64,000 nucleotides of DNA from Citrus sinensis. Lineage: Eukaryota; Streptophyta; Magnoliopsida; Sapindales; Rutaceae. Each line of letters begins with the position of its first letter. Position 1 is the stretch's first letter. Positions 32,881 to 44,455 of the stretch are shown here, one piece after another. The notes beneath the pieces were generated by a model. The model was not told the origin of the DNA and searched no databases. It was given only the letters and a program-made list of their open reading frames with translations. Position numbers and translations under genes: made by a program. The DNA lies in NCBI RefSeq assembly GCF_022201045.2, contig NC_068559.1:26109501-26173500 (forward strand), in the 5' to 3' direction.

Positions 32881-33948
32881 TAATTCCAAGGCGTTAGTCT
32901 TATTGGGGATAAAATTATGCTATTAGTTTCTTTGCTAACTAAAGCGTGTTTGATAAACATTTGATGTTGTGATGTTGAGTTAATTTTATCGCATACCTAT
33001 ATAATTATACACACACACACTATATTTGTTAATAAAATTATATTTATCACACGCTATCAACTTTTATTCTATAATTACAATTTTTTTTAGTAGTTATGAC
33101 TTAAAAACTATAATACCTTTATGCTATACAGCCTAAGTCTTAATGTATATTAATTAGATGATAGCTCTTCACTCTTTGCCGTTTGTATTGCTACATCTAT
33201 AACAGTGAATTAATTGGTATAAAATTAGCTTTACGATATATGTCGTGTTTGTTAATTTATTTTATATTAGAAAGAAGCGTAAATGCATGATGAAAGCTAC
33301 TTGCATCATCAATTTAGGGACCTGTTTGTCTGGAATTGAACCAACTAAATTCATTATAGACAATTTAGTAGCACACGGATGCAATAAGTGAAGTTGGGGT
33401 TATATTTTGAATTCAGAACAGCCTGTTCCCATTGTTAGCCATTGTGGCTGTGAAACAAAAGTTCTAGTTGAATATGACTTTTCAATAATATTTTATACAA
33501 AATAATAAAAATAATAAAAGTATTTTATCTCACAATTATGAAATAGAAGTTTATCAAACACTTTGGACTGAATTTAAAAGTCATAGGTGCTCCACATCAA
33601 TATAGCGGATAAGCAATGTTTGATTTGCTTTCTCTAATCCTCGGAGCGAATTGATTGGACCCTTTTTTTTTTTTTTTTGGGAACCTGTATCATCAAGTTG
33701 ACATTATTTTATTTTAGTACCCTGCTAATGCAACCATATTATATTACAACTAGTAGTTGAGGGTAATAGCAGCACATTAGTTTAATTGTTTTCTTAAAGA
33801 AAGTACTAGTAACATCTTTTGTCTTACGATTCTTAGATCCAGTTCAAGAACCATAAAATTTCTCTATCTCAATCTGGAACTAGCAATTCAGTAACTTTGT
33901 TTTTGCTTGACCTAAAGAAGGTCTAACAATCAAAAGGATAAAGCCTCC
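32881..33948. other. AT-rich intergenic DNA upstream of GDSL gene 1
   Basis: No gene or RNA supported. Pieces near 33030-33120 resemble the right end of the AT-rich element family at 32655 and 39590. A T-run lies at about 33664-33679. Confidence 0.4.
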
Positions 33949-35695
33949 ATGGACTGGTTAAGAATTATCAGAAGGAAGAGATGGAGAGGCCTCTGGAAAT
34001 TTAAGAAGAGTCTAATAGCATTGATGACAGGCATCGTTTTGGTTGTTCCGTTTCTAAGTTCCTCGAATGCTTGTAGCTTTCCAGCAATATATAACTTTGG
34101 AGATTCGAATTCGGACACAGGTGCTGTCTCTGCTGCATTTGGTCGGGTACCTTTCCCCAATGGCAAAACCTTTTTCGGTAAACCTTCCGGAAGGTTCTGT
34201 GTCGGCCGTCTGATCATTGATTTTATAGGTAACTCTAGTTGTATATTCATTTTATCCATATTGCAAGGAGATTTTATTATTTGAATTCAGTAATAGGTCT
34301 AATAATAGTAGGATTGAAGGTCTGTTTAAGATGAGGTGTTGTGATTTTTTAGTCCACAGTTGTTGTGACATGGAATAACTAGCTGTTAAGTTTACAATGG
34401 AAATCTAGTTCTTGCTCCGATATGATCAACTATGTTTCTGGTTTTGAGTAATATCACAAGGAACAAAATTTATGTGCACTTTATATTGCACACTCCCATT
34501 TCCCACCGTGCAGCTGAGAGGTTGGGGCTACCATTCTTGAATGCATATCTTGATTCTTTACAACCAAATTTCCAACATGGAGCAAATTTTGCTGCTAGTG
34601 GATCTACAATTCAGCCAGTGGATGGTAAATTATTTGGGGCAGGTTTTAATCCTTTATCTCTCAATATTCAACTGTCGCAGTTTGAACAGTTGAAAGAACG
34701 ATCTACGGAGTTGTACAATCAAGGTTAGAGATATTCAAACACTAGGGAAACATGAGAATTACTTCTTTTGATTAGTCTTGATGCTTCTTTGGCCTTATGA
34801 GTTCTATCTTTTCAGCCAAAACCTCACAAATCAAAAGTAATCTCCCGAGACCAGAGGACTTCTCAAAGGCACTTTACACGTTAGATAGTGGACAGAATGA
34901 TCTTCAATTTTGGCTTGAATCAATGAGAGAGGAGCAAGTTAAGGCATCCATCCCCAATATAATCGACCACTTTGCTTTGGCTATTGAGGTAAGCAGCTCC
35001 CACAAGATGCCCCAATATGAAAGTTGGCCCTAAATAGATAGAGGAGGGTATTCCCTAAAACAACCAATTTGCTTTTGAATTGTTACAGAAACTTTATCAA
35101 GAAGGAGCAAGAAAATTTTGGATACATAATACTGGTCCCATTGGCTGCTTGCCCTCAATGGTTATTAAGTATCCTCCGAAGCCTGGCAACGCAGACCAAA
35201 ATGGCTGCATTAGGCCTTTCAACGAGGTGGCACAAGAGTTCAACAAGCAACTTACAGACAGAGTTTCCCGACTAAGAGCCCAACTTCACGATGCAGTGCT
35301 CATTTATGTTGATATTTACTCAGCTAAATATACTCTAATTACTGAAGCAAAGAAACATGGTATGTTGTGATTTATATTATCATCTGTGATTTCGTTTGAC
35401 TGTCTCATTAAACTAGCTTGAGATAGGGAACATGTTTGATTCAATTGCAGGCTTTGTTAGCCCATTTGAGTATTGTTGTGGGAACTGGAGGGAACATGAT
35501 GCTAAATGCTGGGAGAAAGTTATATTAAATGGAACTAAAGTTGGTGCGGCTATATGTAATGATCCTTCAAAATATATTAGCTGGGATGGCATACATTATA
35601 CTGAAGCTGCAAATCACTGGATAGCCAACCGGATTATGGATGGCTCATTCTCGGATCCTCCTGGTTCAATCCCCAATGCATGTATGCAATCCTAA
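33949..35695 (+). CDS. GDSL esterase/lipase 1 of local cluster (FXG1 / At3g26430 type)
   Basis: Secreted SGNH/GDSL hydrolase of the subgroup containing Arabidopsis At3g26430 and FXG1 (At1g67830). Five exons keep frame: 33949-34228, 34514-34723, 34816-34988, 35089-35359, 35451-35695; 392 aa. A basic N-terminus (IIRRKRWRGLWKFKK) precedes a hydrophobic segment at about 21-38, so it may be a signal anchor rather than a plain signal peptide. Catalytic Ser53 in [10 protein letters not shown]; block II Gly/Asn in HGANFAASGST and SGQND; catalytic Asp356/His359 in WDGIHYTEAAN. The block is GDSN rather than GDSL, normal for this subgroup. It is the most diverged of the three intact copies. Substrate is unknown; FXG1 was reported as an alpha-fucosidase. 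Confidence 0.9.
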
Positions 35696-36849
35696 AAATG
35701 ACCAAAGGGATCAAATCCAGAGTCACTGGTTCCGTAGACCAGCGACTTATCCATTGGCGGGGTCTATTCGTCATGATAACATTTTATCCAAATCATTATA
35801 CCGAAATTACAATTAGGGAATTTTGTTTTTGAATAAACAGAGGACAGATCGAACTTGAATAGTAGTAATTGGTGCATCATTTTGCGGATTACGCTACTGA
35901 CCAAATCCAAATGCCAACCGTCTTTAGCCTGTCTTATCCTGACACAAGAGATGAATCAATTAGACTTTATCTCCCATAGTGTATAAGTAGCCAACGGATA
36001 TGATTCTAAAACCTTCAGAAAAAGGAATCAAAATTAAAACATGTTTTAACGAGAAACTGCTACGTGCCAACCCCAGTGACAATTTGATCCGTGCAATCAC
36101 TTACCCAACTTGACACACCAGACAGCCTCACTAAAGATAACAAAGCTAAAGCTCCAAAAAGTAACCCACGTCACTCAACAAACTCTATCCAGCTGATTAC
36201 GAAAACAGTTGCCTTTTCAGATTAAAATGGTTCATAACCCTCCCCAGATTGGATTTCACCATGTGTATGATAGCTTTGATTTTTTGCATTAAAAATATAT
36301 ATAATAATGATGAGTTTTGGATAACTGTTACGATACAAATGGCAAATATGCTGATTTCTCCTTGGTCAAGTTTTCCTTGTAAGGACACTTTGATCAATGT
36401 AGGAAACTCCTTTTATCAAACCTGTTAATGCGGCCATTTTATCTTAACTTATTATATACGAATTATCCAAACATGGCCTAGTACTTCAAAATCGATACCC
36501 TCCAAGGCAATTAGATCTGTGATAATTAAACTTAGCAAATCCTCCTCCCCAGAACCGCCGGAGTAATTAAATATATCCCCAAGGATAAGATTAACAAGAT
36601 TCTAAAAATCATCATCATATCACATTAACCTTCTAGTTCCTGCATTTACAAAGCTGCCCCCAACAATAAAAACCAATCAGAACACTCAAATGCCACTACA
36701 TTTCTAGAAACGTAAATTCAAATATTTTTTGGCCCCGTTGCGCAGCACGCACGCCTCAACCTCAAGAGTCTTTATATTCCAAATTTCCTTCAGCGTTACA
36801 ATAGTAATACTCTTCGCCCACTGAGCCCTTTTGAATTCACACTAGCCTC
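35696..36849. other. Intergenic region between GDSL genes 1 and 2
   Basis: No gene, RNA or repeat supported. Contains the 3' region of gene 1 and promoter of gene 2. Confidence 0.5.
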
Positions 36850-38574
36850 ATGGGGTCACGTTCCTTTTCACCTCCTATCACCATCTTAGTGCTGGTCTTA
36901 TTGAACTTCACTCCCTGTTTGGCCTTGGCCAAAACCAGTCAGTGTAAATTTCCAGCCATCTTCAACTTCGGTGACTCGAATTCAGACACCGGTGGCTTGT
37001 CCGCAGTCTTTGGTCAGGCTGGTCCCCCTCATGGCATGTCATTCTTCGGCGGCCCCGCCGGGCGTTACTGCGACGGCCGCCTCATTGTTGATTTCATAGG
37101 TATACATAAATATTCTTGTTTAATTTGATGGGATTTTAAGGAAAAAAAAAAGGATTAATAGTTAATGTTACACAAAAATTTCTTAACAAGGTAGTGAGGT
37201 GTCCGATGAGTAGAAGAAACAATGTGTTGTCTTTTTCACGTGGAATGTTTGATAATATCCACCGACGCTATCAAAATCAAAATCAAAAGCTTCATCCACT
37301 TTTAGATTTGGTCCCACGCTGTAACTTCTAATGTAGAGCACGCATGCAGCTTGTCCCTTTTTTTTTTTCTTTTACTTTTATCTTCAATTATTTCAAGCGT
37401 GACAAAGATATTTTTAATCATGTAACATTTTATTATTTATTTATTTACTTATTTATTGTGAAAAAATAAAAAATTTCAGCTGAGGCCTTTGGGTTACCGT
37501 ACGTGAGTGCATATCTTGATTCGATCGGCAGCGACTTTTCTCACGGAGCCAACTTCGCGACGGCAGGATCAACGGTGAGGCCCCAGAACACGACTCTTCG
37601 GGAAAGCGGCTTCAGCCCCATCTCATTAGACGTTCAGTGGAATGAGTTTTATGACTTTCATCGTAGATCCCAAATTGTTCGCAACCATAGTGGAGCCTAC
37701 CAAAAATTATTGCCTGATCTTGATGCAGCTTTGAAAAGGCTGCCTAAGGCTGAAGATTTCCCTAACGCCTTGTACACATTTGACGTTGGCCAAAACGACC
37801 TCACTGCTGGCTACTTCGCTAACATGACCACCGATCAAGTTAAAGCATACGTCCCTGAAGTTGTCACTCAGCTCCAAAACGTTATCCGCGTAAGTCATGT
37901 GTATTATTTATTTAATTATTGTTTAGTCGTTATTCGATGATTAATTGTTAATTACATACATACAGTACATATACGGGCTCGGAGGTAGATACTTCTGGAT
38001 ACACAATACGGGTCCGGTGGGTTGCTTACCGTACGTATTGGAACGTATTCCGGTGTTGGCCTCACAGGTTGATGAGGCTGGGTGTGCAACTCCTTTCAAT
38101 GATGTGGCTAAATATTTCAACAGCCAATTGAAACAAGCCGTTGTTCAATTACGAAAGGATTTACCATCCGCTGCTCTCACCTATGTTGATGTTTATTCTG
38201 TTAAATACGCTCTCTTTCACCAGCCCCAGAAGCACGGTTAGTATATCTTTTAATTCATTAACTAATTAATTGCTGATCGTAGGTCAAAAGTAATTTATTG
38301 CACCTGCACAGGGTTCAAGCAATCGATAAGGAATTGTTGTGGGCGTGGCGGGAGGTACAATTACAACATCAATGTGGGGTGTGGGCAAACCAAAATGGAG
38401 CACGGGAAGCAAGTGCTGCTGGGGAAGCCGTGCGACGATCCTTCAGGTTATGTTGTGTGGGACGGCGTTCACTTCACTCAGGCGGCTAACAAGTTTATTT
38501 TTCAACAAACCGCTGGTGGTGCATATTCGGATCCGCCAATTCCTCTGAATATGGCATGCCATCGAATTGAATGA
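36850..38574 (+). CDS. GDSL esterase/lipase 2 of local cluster (FXG1 / At3g26430 type)
   Basis: Four exons keep frame: 36850-37099, 37480-37889, 37966-38236, 38312-38574; 397 aa. Residues 1-28 form a signal peptide (hydrophobic core ITILVLVLLNF). Catalytic Ser43 in [11 protein letters not shown], oxyanion Gly in [12 protein letters not shown], Asn in DVGQNDLTAGY, Asp361/His364 in WDGVHFTQAAN. Like its neighbours it carries FWIHNTGPVGCLP in the middle. It differs from genes 1 and 3 in having exons 2 and 3 fused: the intron that separates the KLLP-proximal segment in the others is absent with no gap in the protein. Expected to be an apoplastic esterase; substrate unknown. Confidence 0.92.
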
Positions 38575-38883
38575 ATAACTGTTCAAGCACGTTAATGAGT
38601 TTCATCTGCTCTTCCTCTAATTGTAATTTCCATTTATGCAATGTTAATCTTATCCTATATCTGACCACTACGTGTTTAGTCGCATAAAACCAAAGTTCAA
38701 ATAGGCAAATTGTGTGTGATAAATGCGGCTCATCATAATTAAGTTTCTAATTTATGGAGACCAGGTCATCACAACTTGCGGATAAATTCTTTATTACTGC
38801 TTTGCTTTAGTCAACCTCCACTCTCTCATCTTATATCAATCTCCTCAAATTTCGTCCATCTGTCTCTGTTTTCCTCTTCTTTC

Positions 38884-41379
38884 ATGGAGCCTTGTTACCT
38901 GAAATACATAACCCTTAGCCTTAATTTAGCCCTATCCATATCTGCAGTAACATCGTTGCCAAATTCTCCCAAAACTAAAACATCTTTAAAGACTTGTAAT
39001 TTTCCTGCCATTTTTAACTTCGGTGACTCCAACTCCGACACCGGCGGTCTATCAGCGGCATTTGGACAAGCCCCATATCCCAATGGAGAGACATTTTTTC
39101 ACTCCCCCGCCGGACGTTTCTCCGACGGGCGTCTGATTATTGATTTTATAGGTACTCAAATCTTACTTCCAAGTTCTTTTTTTCTTTTTTCATTTCATGT
39201 TTTAACTCTCCGTCCTCAGGGTAACATGCATGGTTAAATCAAATATTGTTGGCTAGCTTGAACCTTGGATCTTTAATAATTTCTCACGCAAACGATAATT
39301 GTTGCACGAAAATTCTCGCAAGAATAAAAAAATTTTAAAAAAAATTCTACCACTCTTTTAATTTTCAAAATATTCGAGAGGCATAGATCTCAAGAACATT
39401 GGTCCACGAACGGTGCAAGTTTTGACGGTCATGAAAATAGCTAGCGACACAACAGATTTGGATTATTGTTCTGTAATTTTTGTGAAATCAATTATTATAT
39501 TTTAAACAGTGCAGCACGTGATGTGATACCAATAATTAAAAATGAGAAACATGCATAATGATGATTTGACTTTTTATCACCCAGATATTAACATTGGGTA
39601 GCTATAATTTAAATATTATATTATTAAAATATTTAATAAATACTAATTGTTATAATTTAAAAATTAAGTTGTTTTGATCCATTATGGGTATGATGAAAAA
39701 TTTATAATTTTTTTAGTTAAAATTATTATTCAAAAGTCACATTTACTATATATTATTAACTGTTTTTATAAATTTAATTTTTAAAATAATTATATCTTAA
39801 AAGTTATAATACCTCACAATCAAATAGGGTCAACGTTTTTTTTTTTTACGTTAAATTGGAATCTTTATCAACAAAAGTGAACTTGAATAGTTGCACGTGA
39901 GTTTTTGCCGGACATAATTCTTATCATCGAGGGTGCTGCAATCTAATTAAATTTAGTTTAATTGAATCTATTTTATTGTTAATTAGATTATAATTTTTAT
40001 CTTTGAAAAAAAAAAAGAAATTAGAATTTGATTTTACAGCTCAAGGATTGGGACTCCCTTATCTTAGTCCATATCTCGATTCTGTGGGGTCAAACTTCAG
40101 CCACGGAGCTAATTTTGCCACTGCTGGCTCCACCGTTAGACCTCAAAACACAACCATGTCTCAGAGTGGATACAGTCCCATTTCAATAGATGTTCAATTT
40201 GTTCAGTACTCAGATTTCCGTCGAAGATCTTCAGTATTTAGAAAACGAGGTGAACACATTCATGCGTAATTACCTTAATAAGAACATTATTAATGTCACT
40301 CAATGTATATATATTGCTGGGACAAAAATGGATTTAATCTTTCGAATATATTTTACTCTGGCAACAGGAGGGGTTTATGAAAAATTGCTGCCCATGGACT
40401 ACTATTTCGCCAAGGCTCTGTACACGTTCGACATTGGCCAAAACGATCTCACTTCTGGTTTCAAACAGAACATGACGTTTGATCAAGTTAAGGCTTATAT
40501 TCCTGATGTGCTGCGCCAGTTCTCCAATGTCATTAAGGTAAAAAAAAAATAAGACTAAGACAAAACAAGCAGACCCGTTTTCTTTTTCTTCATGAATAAT
40601 AACAAGGTTGTAATTATTAATGTTGTTTTGGTTCATTGATTCAGAATGTGTATGCACAGGGGGGCAGATCATTTTGGGTTCACAACACTGGCCCATTGGG
40701 CTGCCTCCCTTATACTTTGGACCGCTTTCCAATAATGGCGGCCCGGATTGATAACCACGGCTGCGCCACCCCGTTCAATGACGTGGCTCGCTTCTTCAAT
40801 AGTAGATTGAAAGAAGCTGTGGTTCGGTTAAGGAAAGATCTTCCTTTGGCTGCAATTACCTACGTTGATATTTACTCTGTCAAACATTCTCTCATCACTC
40901 AAGCCAAGAAACTAGGTAATGAGCTAGACATTTTCGCTTAATATGACAAATACAAAACCCTAAAGTCAGTGGTCATCGAATATTTTAGCTTTTTTCTTTC
41001 GTTATAATCTTTACAAATTAGAAGCCAAACGATCTAAATTCTTTGATTATAAAATTAATAACTTTGTTTAGATTATATTGATAATTTGTCACGATGGTTG
41101 TTGTGATGTGTAGGTTTTGAAAACCCTTTGCTAGCCTGCTGTGGGCATGGTGGGAAGTACAATTACGACAAGAACAGGAAATGCGGGAGCAAGGTTACCG
41201 TAAATGGCAAGGAAATAGTGGTTGCAAAATCCTGCAAAGTTCCATCAGTTCGGATAAATTGGGATGGGGTCCATTACACAGAAGCAGCCAACAACTGGGT
41301 TTACGATCAAATTATTAATGGCTCGTATTCAGACCCACCGATTCCAATGAAAATGGCTTGTCGCGTAATGGACCACTGA
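38884..41379 (+). CDS. GDSL esterase/lipase 3 of local cluster (FXG1 / At3g26430 type)
   Basis: Five exons keep frame: 38884-39151, 40040-40249, 40368-40537, 40645-40915, 41114-41379; 394 aa. I chose the ATG at 38884 because the open frame upstream has no in-frame ATG and looks like leader. Signal peptide about residues 1-25; Ser49 in [34 protein letters not shown]; Asp357/His360 in [11 protein letters not shown]. It is closest in sequence to gene 2 (shared VRPQNTT and AVVQLRKDLP-like stretches) but keeps the five-exon structure of gene 1. The 0.9-kb first intron contains an AT-rich repeat copy at 39590-39835. Only 309 bp separate it from the gene 2 stop. Confidence 0.92.
39590..39835. repeat. 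AT-rich MITE-family copy 2, in intron 1 of GDSL gene 3
   Basis: Same ordered landmarks as the copy at 32655-32880. It ends near AAAAGTTATAATACC-TCACAATCAAATAGG, a motif also echoed at 33095-33125. Non-coding. Confidence 0.4.
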
Positions 41380-41737
41380 TTTTCCTTCGCCTTTTTATTT
41401 TTCTAAAAGCACTTTTCAAAAGTTGTGTGTGGAAGAACCAGCTTTTGCGCATAGGAAAAAGGTTTCGTTTTTTTGGGCTTCGTTTCTAGCTAACGAGAGA
41501 TACACTTTGGGTGTTTGGTCCACCATTTGGCCCAATTTATGTAAGGTCTCTATCTTTCGGTGCATTACATGCACGTGGCAGGCACGTTGTAATGGTTTTC
41601 TTTTTTTTTTTTTTTCCTCTTTTAGCCAAAAGGTTATGGTGTTAAACTTAAAATTGTGTTTAAATTTATATATTTGAATTTCCCCGTTTAACAAAATAAG
41701 AAACCAGCAGTAGATTCCATTTGCGCTATATATGTAT

Positions 41738-41772
<35 letters not shown>

Positions 41773-42213
41773 CTATTATACTGATTGAGTGCAACTCTGC
41801 TTGCTTCCATCACCATCAATTGTATTTTGCACATGATCCCAAATATAAGCTGCCTTTGCTGAACTAGACATGTATGTTGATATTGCTCACCTTTTTTGAC
41901 GCACATAGCCACATACACACACAAATTCAGAAAATGATAACCATAGAAACTACATTAAGTATGATATAAACCCTAGATTGGTATTGAGATTGGAGAAATT
42001 ATTGGGCATGGAATGCATATGTAATCCAATCTGGCTTATCCTATCTTTAATAATTCCAGCTCTCTTCGGGGCCCATGTGTTGGAGACCAAAACTCCCAGT
42101 CTCATTGACCAGCGTCCCAAAAATCCTAAGAGACTAAGTGATGATGATGTGGATTATCATATGATATCATGATGGTACTGAAAAAGATCACTTATCCACT
42201 CATCATTTTCATT
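41380..42213. other. Convergent intergenic region after GDSL gene 3
   Basis: Holds the 3' ends of GDSL gene 3 (plus) and the DUF868 gene (minus). An (AC)n microsatellite runs 41740-41768 and a T-run lies near 41600. No further gene supported. Confidence 0.5.
41740..41768. repeat. (AC)n microsatellite
   Basis: About fourteen uninterrupted AC units preceded by TATGTATGTA. Confidence 0.9.
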
Positions 42214-43176
42214 TTACTCTACCTTCCAAGCATATAGAAACAAGCAAAACCCGGAAGACACCCCTGCTGCATTATCATCATCATTCTCTGCAGATGATGG
42301 ATCATGACTGCAGAATTCGGCCAACTTTGCTGCTGATGATTCCGGAGACGAAGGAGTTGATTTTGATGCTGATGATGATGTAACTGCAACTGGCTTGAAA
42401 ATGAACAAACCATGCCTTGGACCAGACCCAAATAGCCAGTCATGAACATCCCAATAAACTTCAACTCTAGTTTTGCTTATATTGATAAACTCATTGCCTC
42501 TGAACTTCCAATGCAGATGCCTAACATGCACCGCTCTCTTCCCATCAACTCTTATTTCCAATTCAGGATCAAACCCACCTAGATTGCTGTCACAATTGAT
42601 GTTATTATTACACTCAACTGAGATATCATGTAGTGGTGCCTTCTCTTGAAACTTAACTCTTGTAGAGAATTTCTTCTTACCAAACACATGTTCCTTTCTT
42701 GAAACCAACGTAGGTTCAATAAGAGAAGGCCTGCAACCTGTCTTTCTAAAGGCGTCTTTTTTCAAATCACCAAGAAGTAAAACAACCTCTTCTTCACAAA
42801 CAATGGCAACATAGTAATCCGATCGTGGCTCTGTCTCCCCATTGAACTTTGCAGCTTTAAGGTCCCAAAAGATATCAACAGCTCTACTGTCTACTGTAAT
42901 GTGTTTGGAGCCTTGTTTTCTCCAGAAGTACCATGGCTTCAGTTCAACTTTACACCGATAATGTTCATCTCCATCAGGTCCTTCAACAGAAACAGAGAGA
43001 CCATGTAGCAGCAAATTCTTGCACCAGGTGACGGTGATCAAACGACATTCACCAGCAAGCTTTGTTCTATAAACAGACATGAATACACTCTGCCCTGACC
43101 TGGCTACAGTAGCCGGATCATCAGCTTGCCTTTCACCAGATGAAAAGCAAGCAGGAATTGCAATTGAATCATGCAT
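42214..43176 (-). CDS. DUF868 family protein
   Basis: Intronless, 320 aa, a plant-specific family of unknown biochemical function. The start PACFSSGERQAD and QSVFMSVYRTKLAGECRLIT match the usual N-terminus. The core includes VTWCKNLLLHGLSVSVEGP, a basic WYFWRKQGSKHI segment, VDIFWDLKAAKF, YYVAIVCEEEVVLLLGD and VEVYWDVHDWLFG. The tail is Ser/Asp-rich and low-complexity, with a hydrophobic-aromatic end FCLFLYAWKVE. No signal peptide. A TATA box lies just upstream (43220-43213), which gives an unusually short leader. Length and lack of introns match the family. The next genes on either side do not suggest a function. Confidence 0.88.
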   Translation of the reverse strand: MHDSIAIPACFSSGERQADDPATVARSGQSVFMSVYRTKLAGECRLITVTWCKNLLLHGLSVSVEGPDGDEHYRCKVELKPWYFWRKQGSKHITVDSRAVDIFWDLKAAKFNGETEPRSDYYVAIVCEEEVVLLLGDLKKDAFRKTGCRPSLIEPTLVSRKEHVFGKKKFSTRVKFQEKAPLHDISVECNNNINCDSNLGGFDPELEIRVDGKRAVHVRHLHWKFRGNEFINISKTRVEVYWDVHDWLFGSGPRHGLFIFKPVAVTSSSASKSTPSSPESSAAKLAEFCSHDPSSAENDDDNAAGVSSGFCLFLYAWKVE

Positions 43177-43212
43177 GGTACTTGAGAGAATGAGCAGAGA
43201 GAATTGATTTGG

Positions 43213-43220
43213 TTTATATA
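43213..43220 (-). promoter_or_regulatory. Putative TATA box of DUF868 gene
   Basis: On the minus strand TATATAAA lies 37 bp upstream of the ATG (43176), so the predicted 5' UTR is only about 10 nt unless a second start site is used. Confidence 0.5.
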
Positions 43221-44455
43221 GAAAATGGGAAATGGATATATTTTTAAGTGGGAAGAATAATATAATAATGAACGGATCAGGATCTCACCCACTAGATCTG
43301 ACGCATTGATGCTGCCAGAGTTTCTGTTGGCAGCTTGTTATCATCAAGAGGAAAATGCTCAACTTCTAAGCTGGCAGTTTTTAAAGGATGGAGGCAATAC
43401 TAGAATGATGGAAGGGAAACATATTTTCTATTCAACTAAATGAAACCCAAGTAATCTTATTTCATCAGTTTCTTTCTTTTATAATTTTTCTTTCTGTTTG
43501 TGCCAAATACGAATGCACCTTTTCCGTCTTCGATGTGGGTTGGCTTCAATGATAGGAGTCATCCCAATAAAATTAAATTAACTTTTTCGTGCATGGTAAA
43601 AAGCGAGCATACACTTTTTCAGCAGATTTGAAGTTTATGTGAAAATGCACCTCAAAAAGTAGCTCATATAGGAGAAAAAGTGGGGCCCTTTCATGCATGA
43701 GAGCATGTGGGTGGGCGCAAAAATGAGGCTGGCCGAATATGTTAAAAAATAAAATAAATTTGGAACTATAATAATAATAATACATTGCCAAACGAAAAAG
43801 GAACCATATGCCTGGGTTTCTTCTTCAGCTATATTTGAAATTTGGGCAAAATATTTAGGGGAAAGCGATTCTGAAATCCCAAGGATTCTGCAGAATTTGC
43901 AGCATATCCTCTCTCTATCTTGAATTGAGCAGTGACATGGAGATAAGTACATAGTAATCTTCACTTCTCTGGATGTGAACATAAAAGATCAAAAATAGAT
44001 ATGCTTCATTATATGAAACGCTCTCCTACAACTCACTTATTCATACATCTACATGATTAATGATGATGTCTGAGTAATGGTATGACGTAATTCGTAGATC
44101 CCTAGATCCTCTTTAATTGGGCGTCTTCAAGTACCTTCCTAAATTCAGTTCATTAAAAATGCAAATGGTGGCAGTGAAGTTAGGAATGAATACTAGATGC
44201 TGACGAAATTGAACTTGCATTCATAATCAATTAATTCTCAACAGTTTTTTCCTACAAAAAGAGATCCGAATTTTATGTTACCAATCAGAAACATCACCGC
44301 CGAATGACGCTGCTCTTTCACTGTTGACTGATGTTGTGTGCAACTCCACAACATGGAGCCCATCCTAGTTTATTGTAATGGTTCCAAATATACAAGAGAG
44401 AGATACTTTGGAGTGTAACTAATCATTGTGGCTAGCCCAGTTACAGAAAACTCAA
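43221..44455. other. Intergenic region between DUF868 and PP2C genes
   Basis: No gene or repeat supported; contains the DUF868 upstream region and the PP2C 3' region. Confidence 0.5.

Noticed and set aside
38776-38883. Upstream extension of GDSL gene 3
   Set aside because: The frame is open but starts at a non-ATG codon; the ATG at 38884 directly precedes a good signal peptide.
41423-41924. Open frames across the AC microsatellite on both strands
   Set aside because: Repeated Cys-Val codons come from the AC repeat; no gene.
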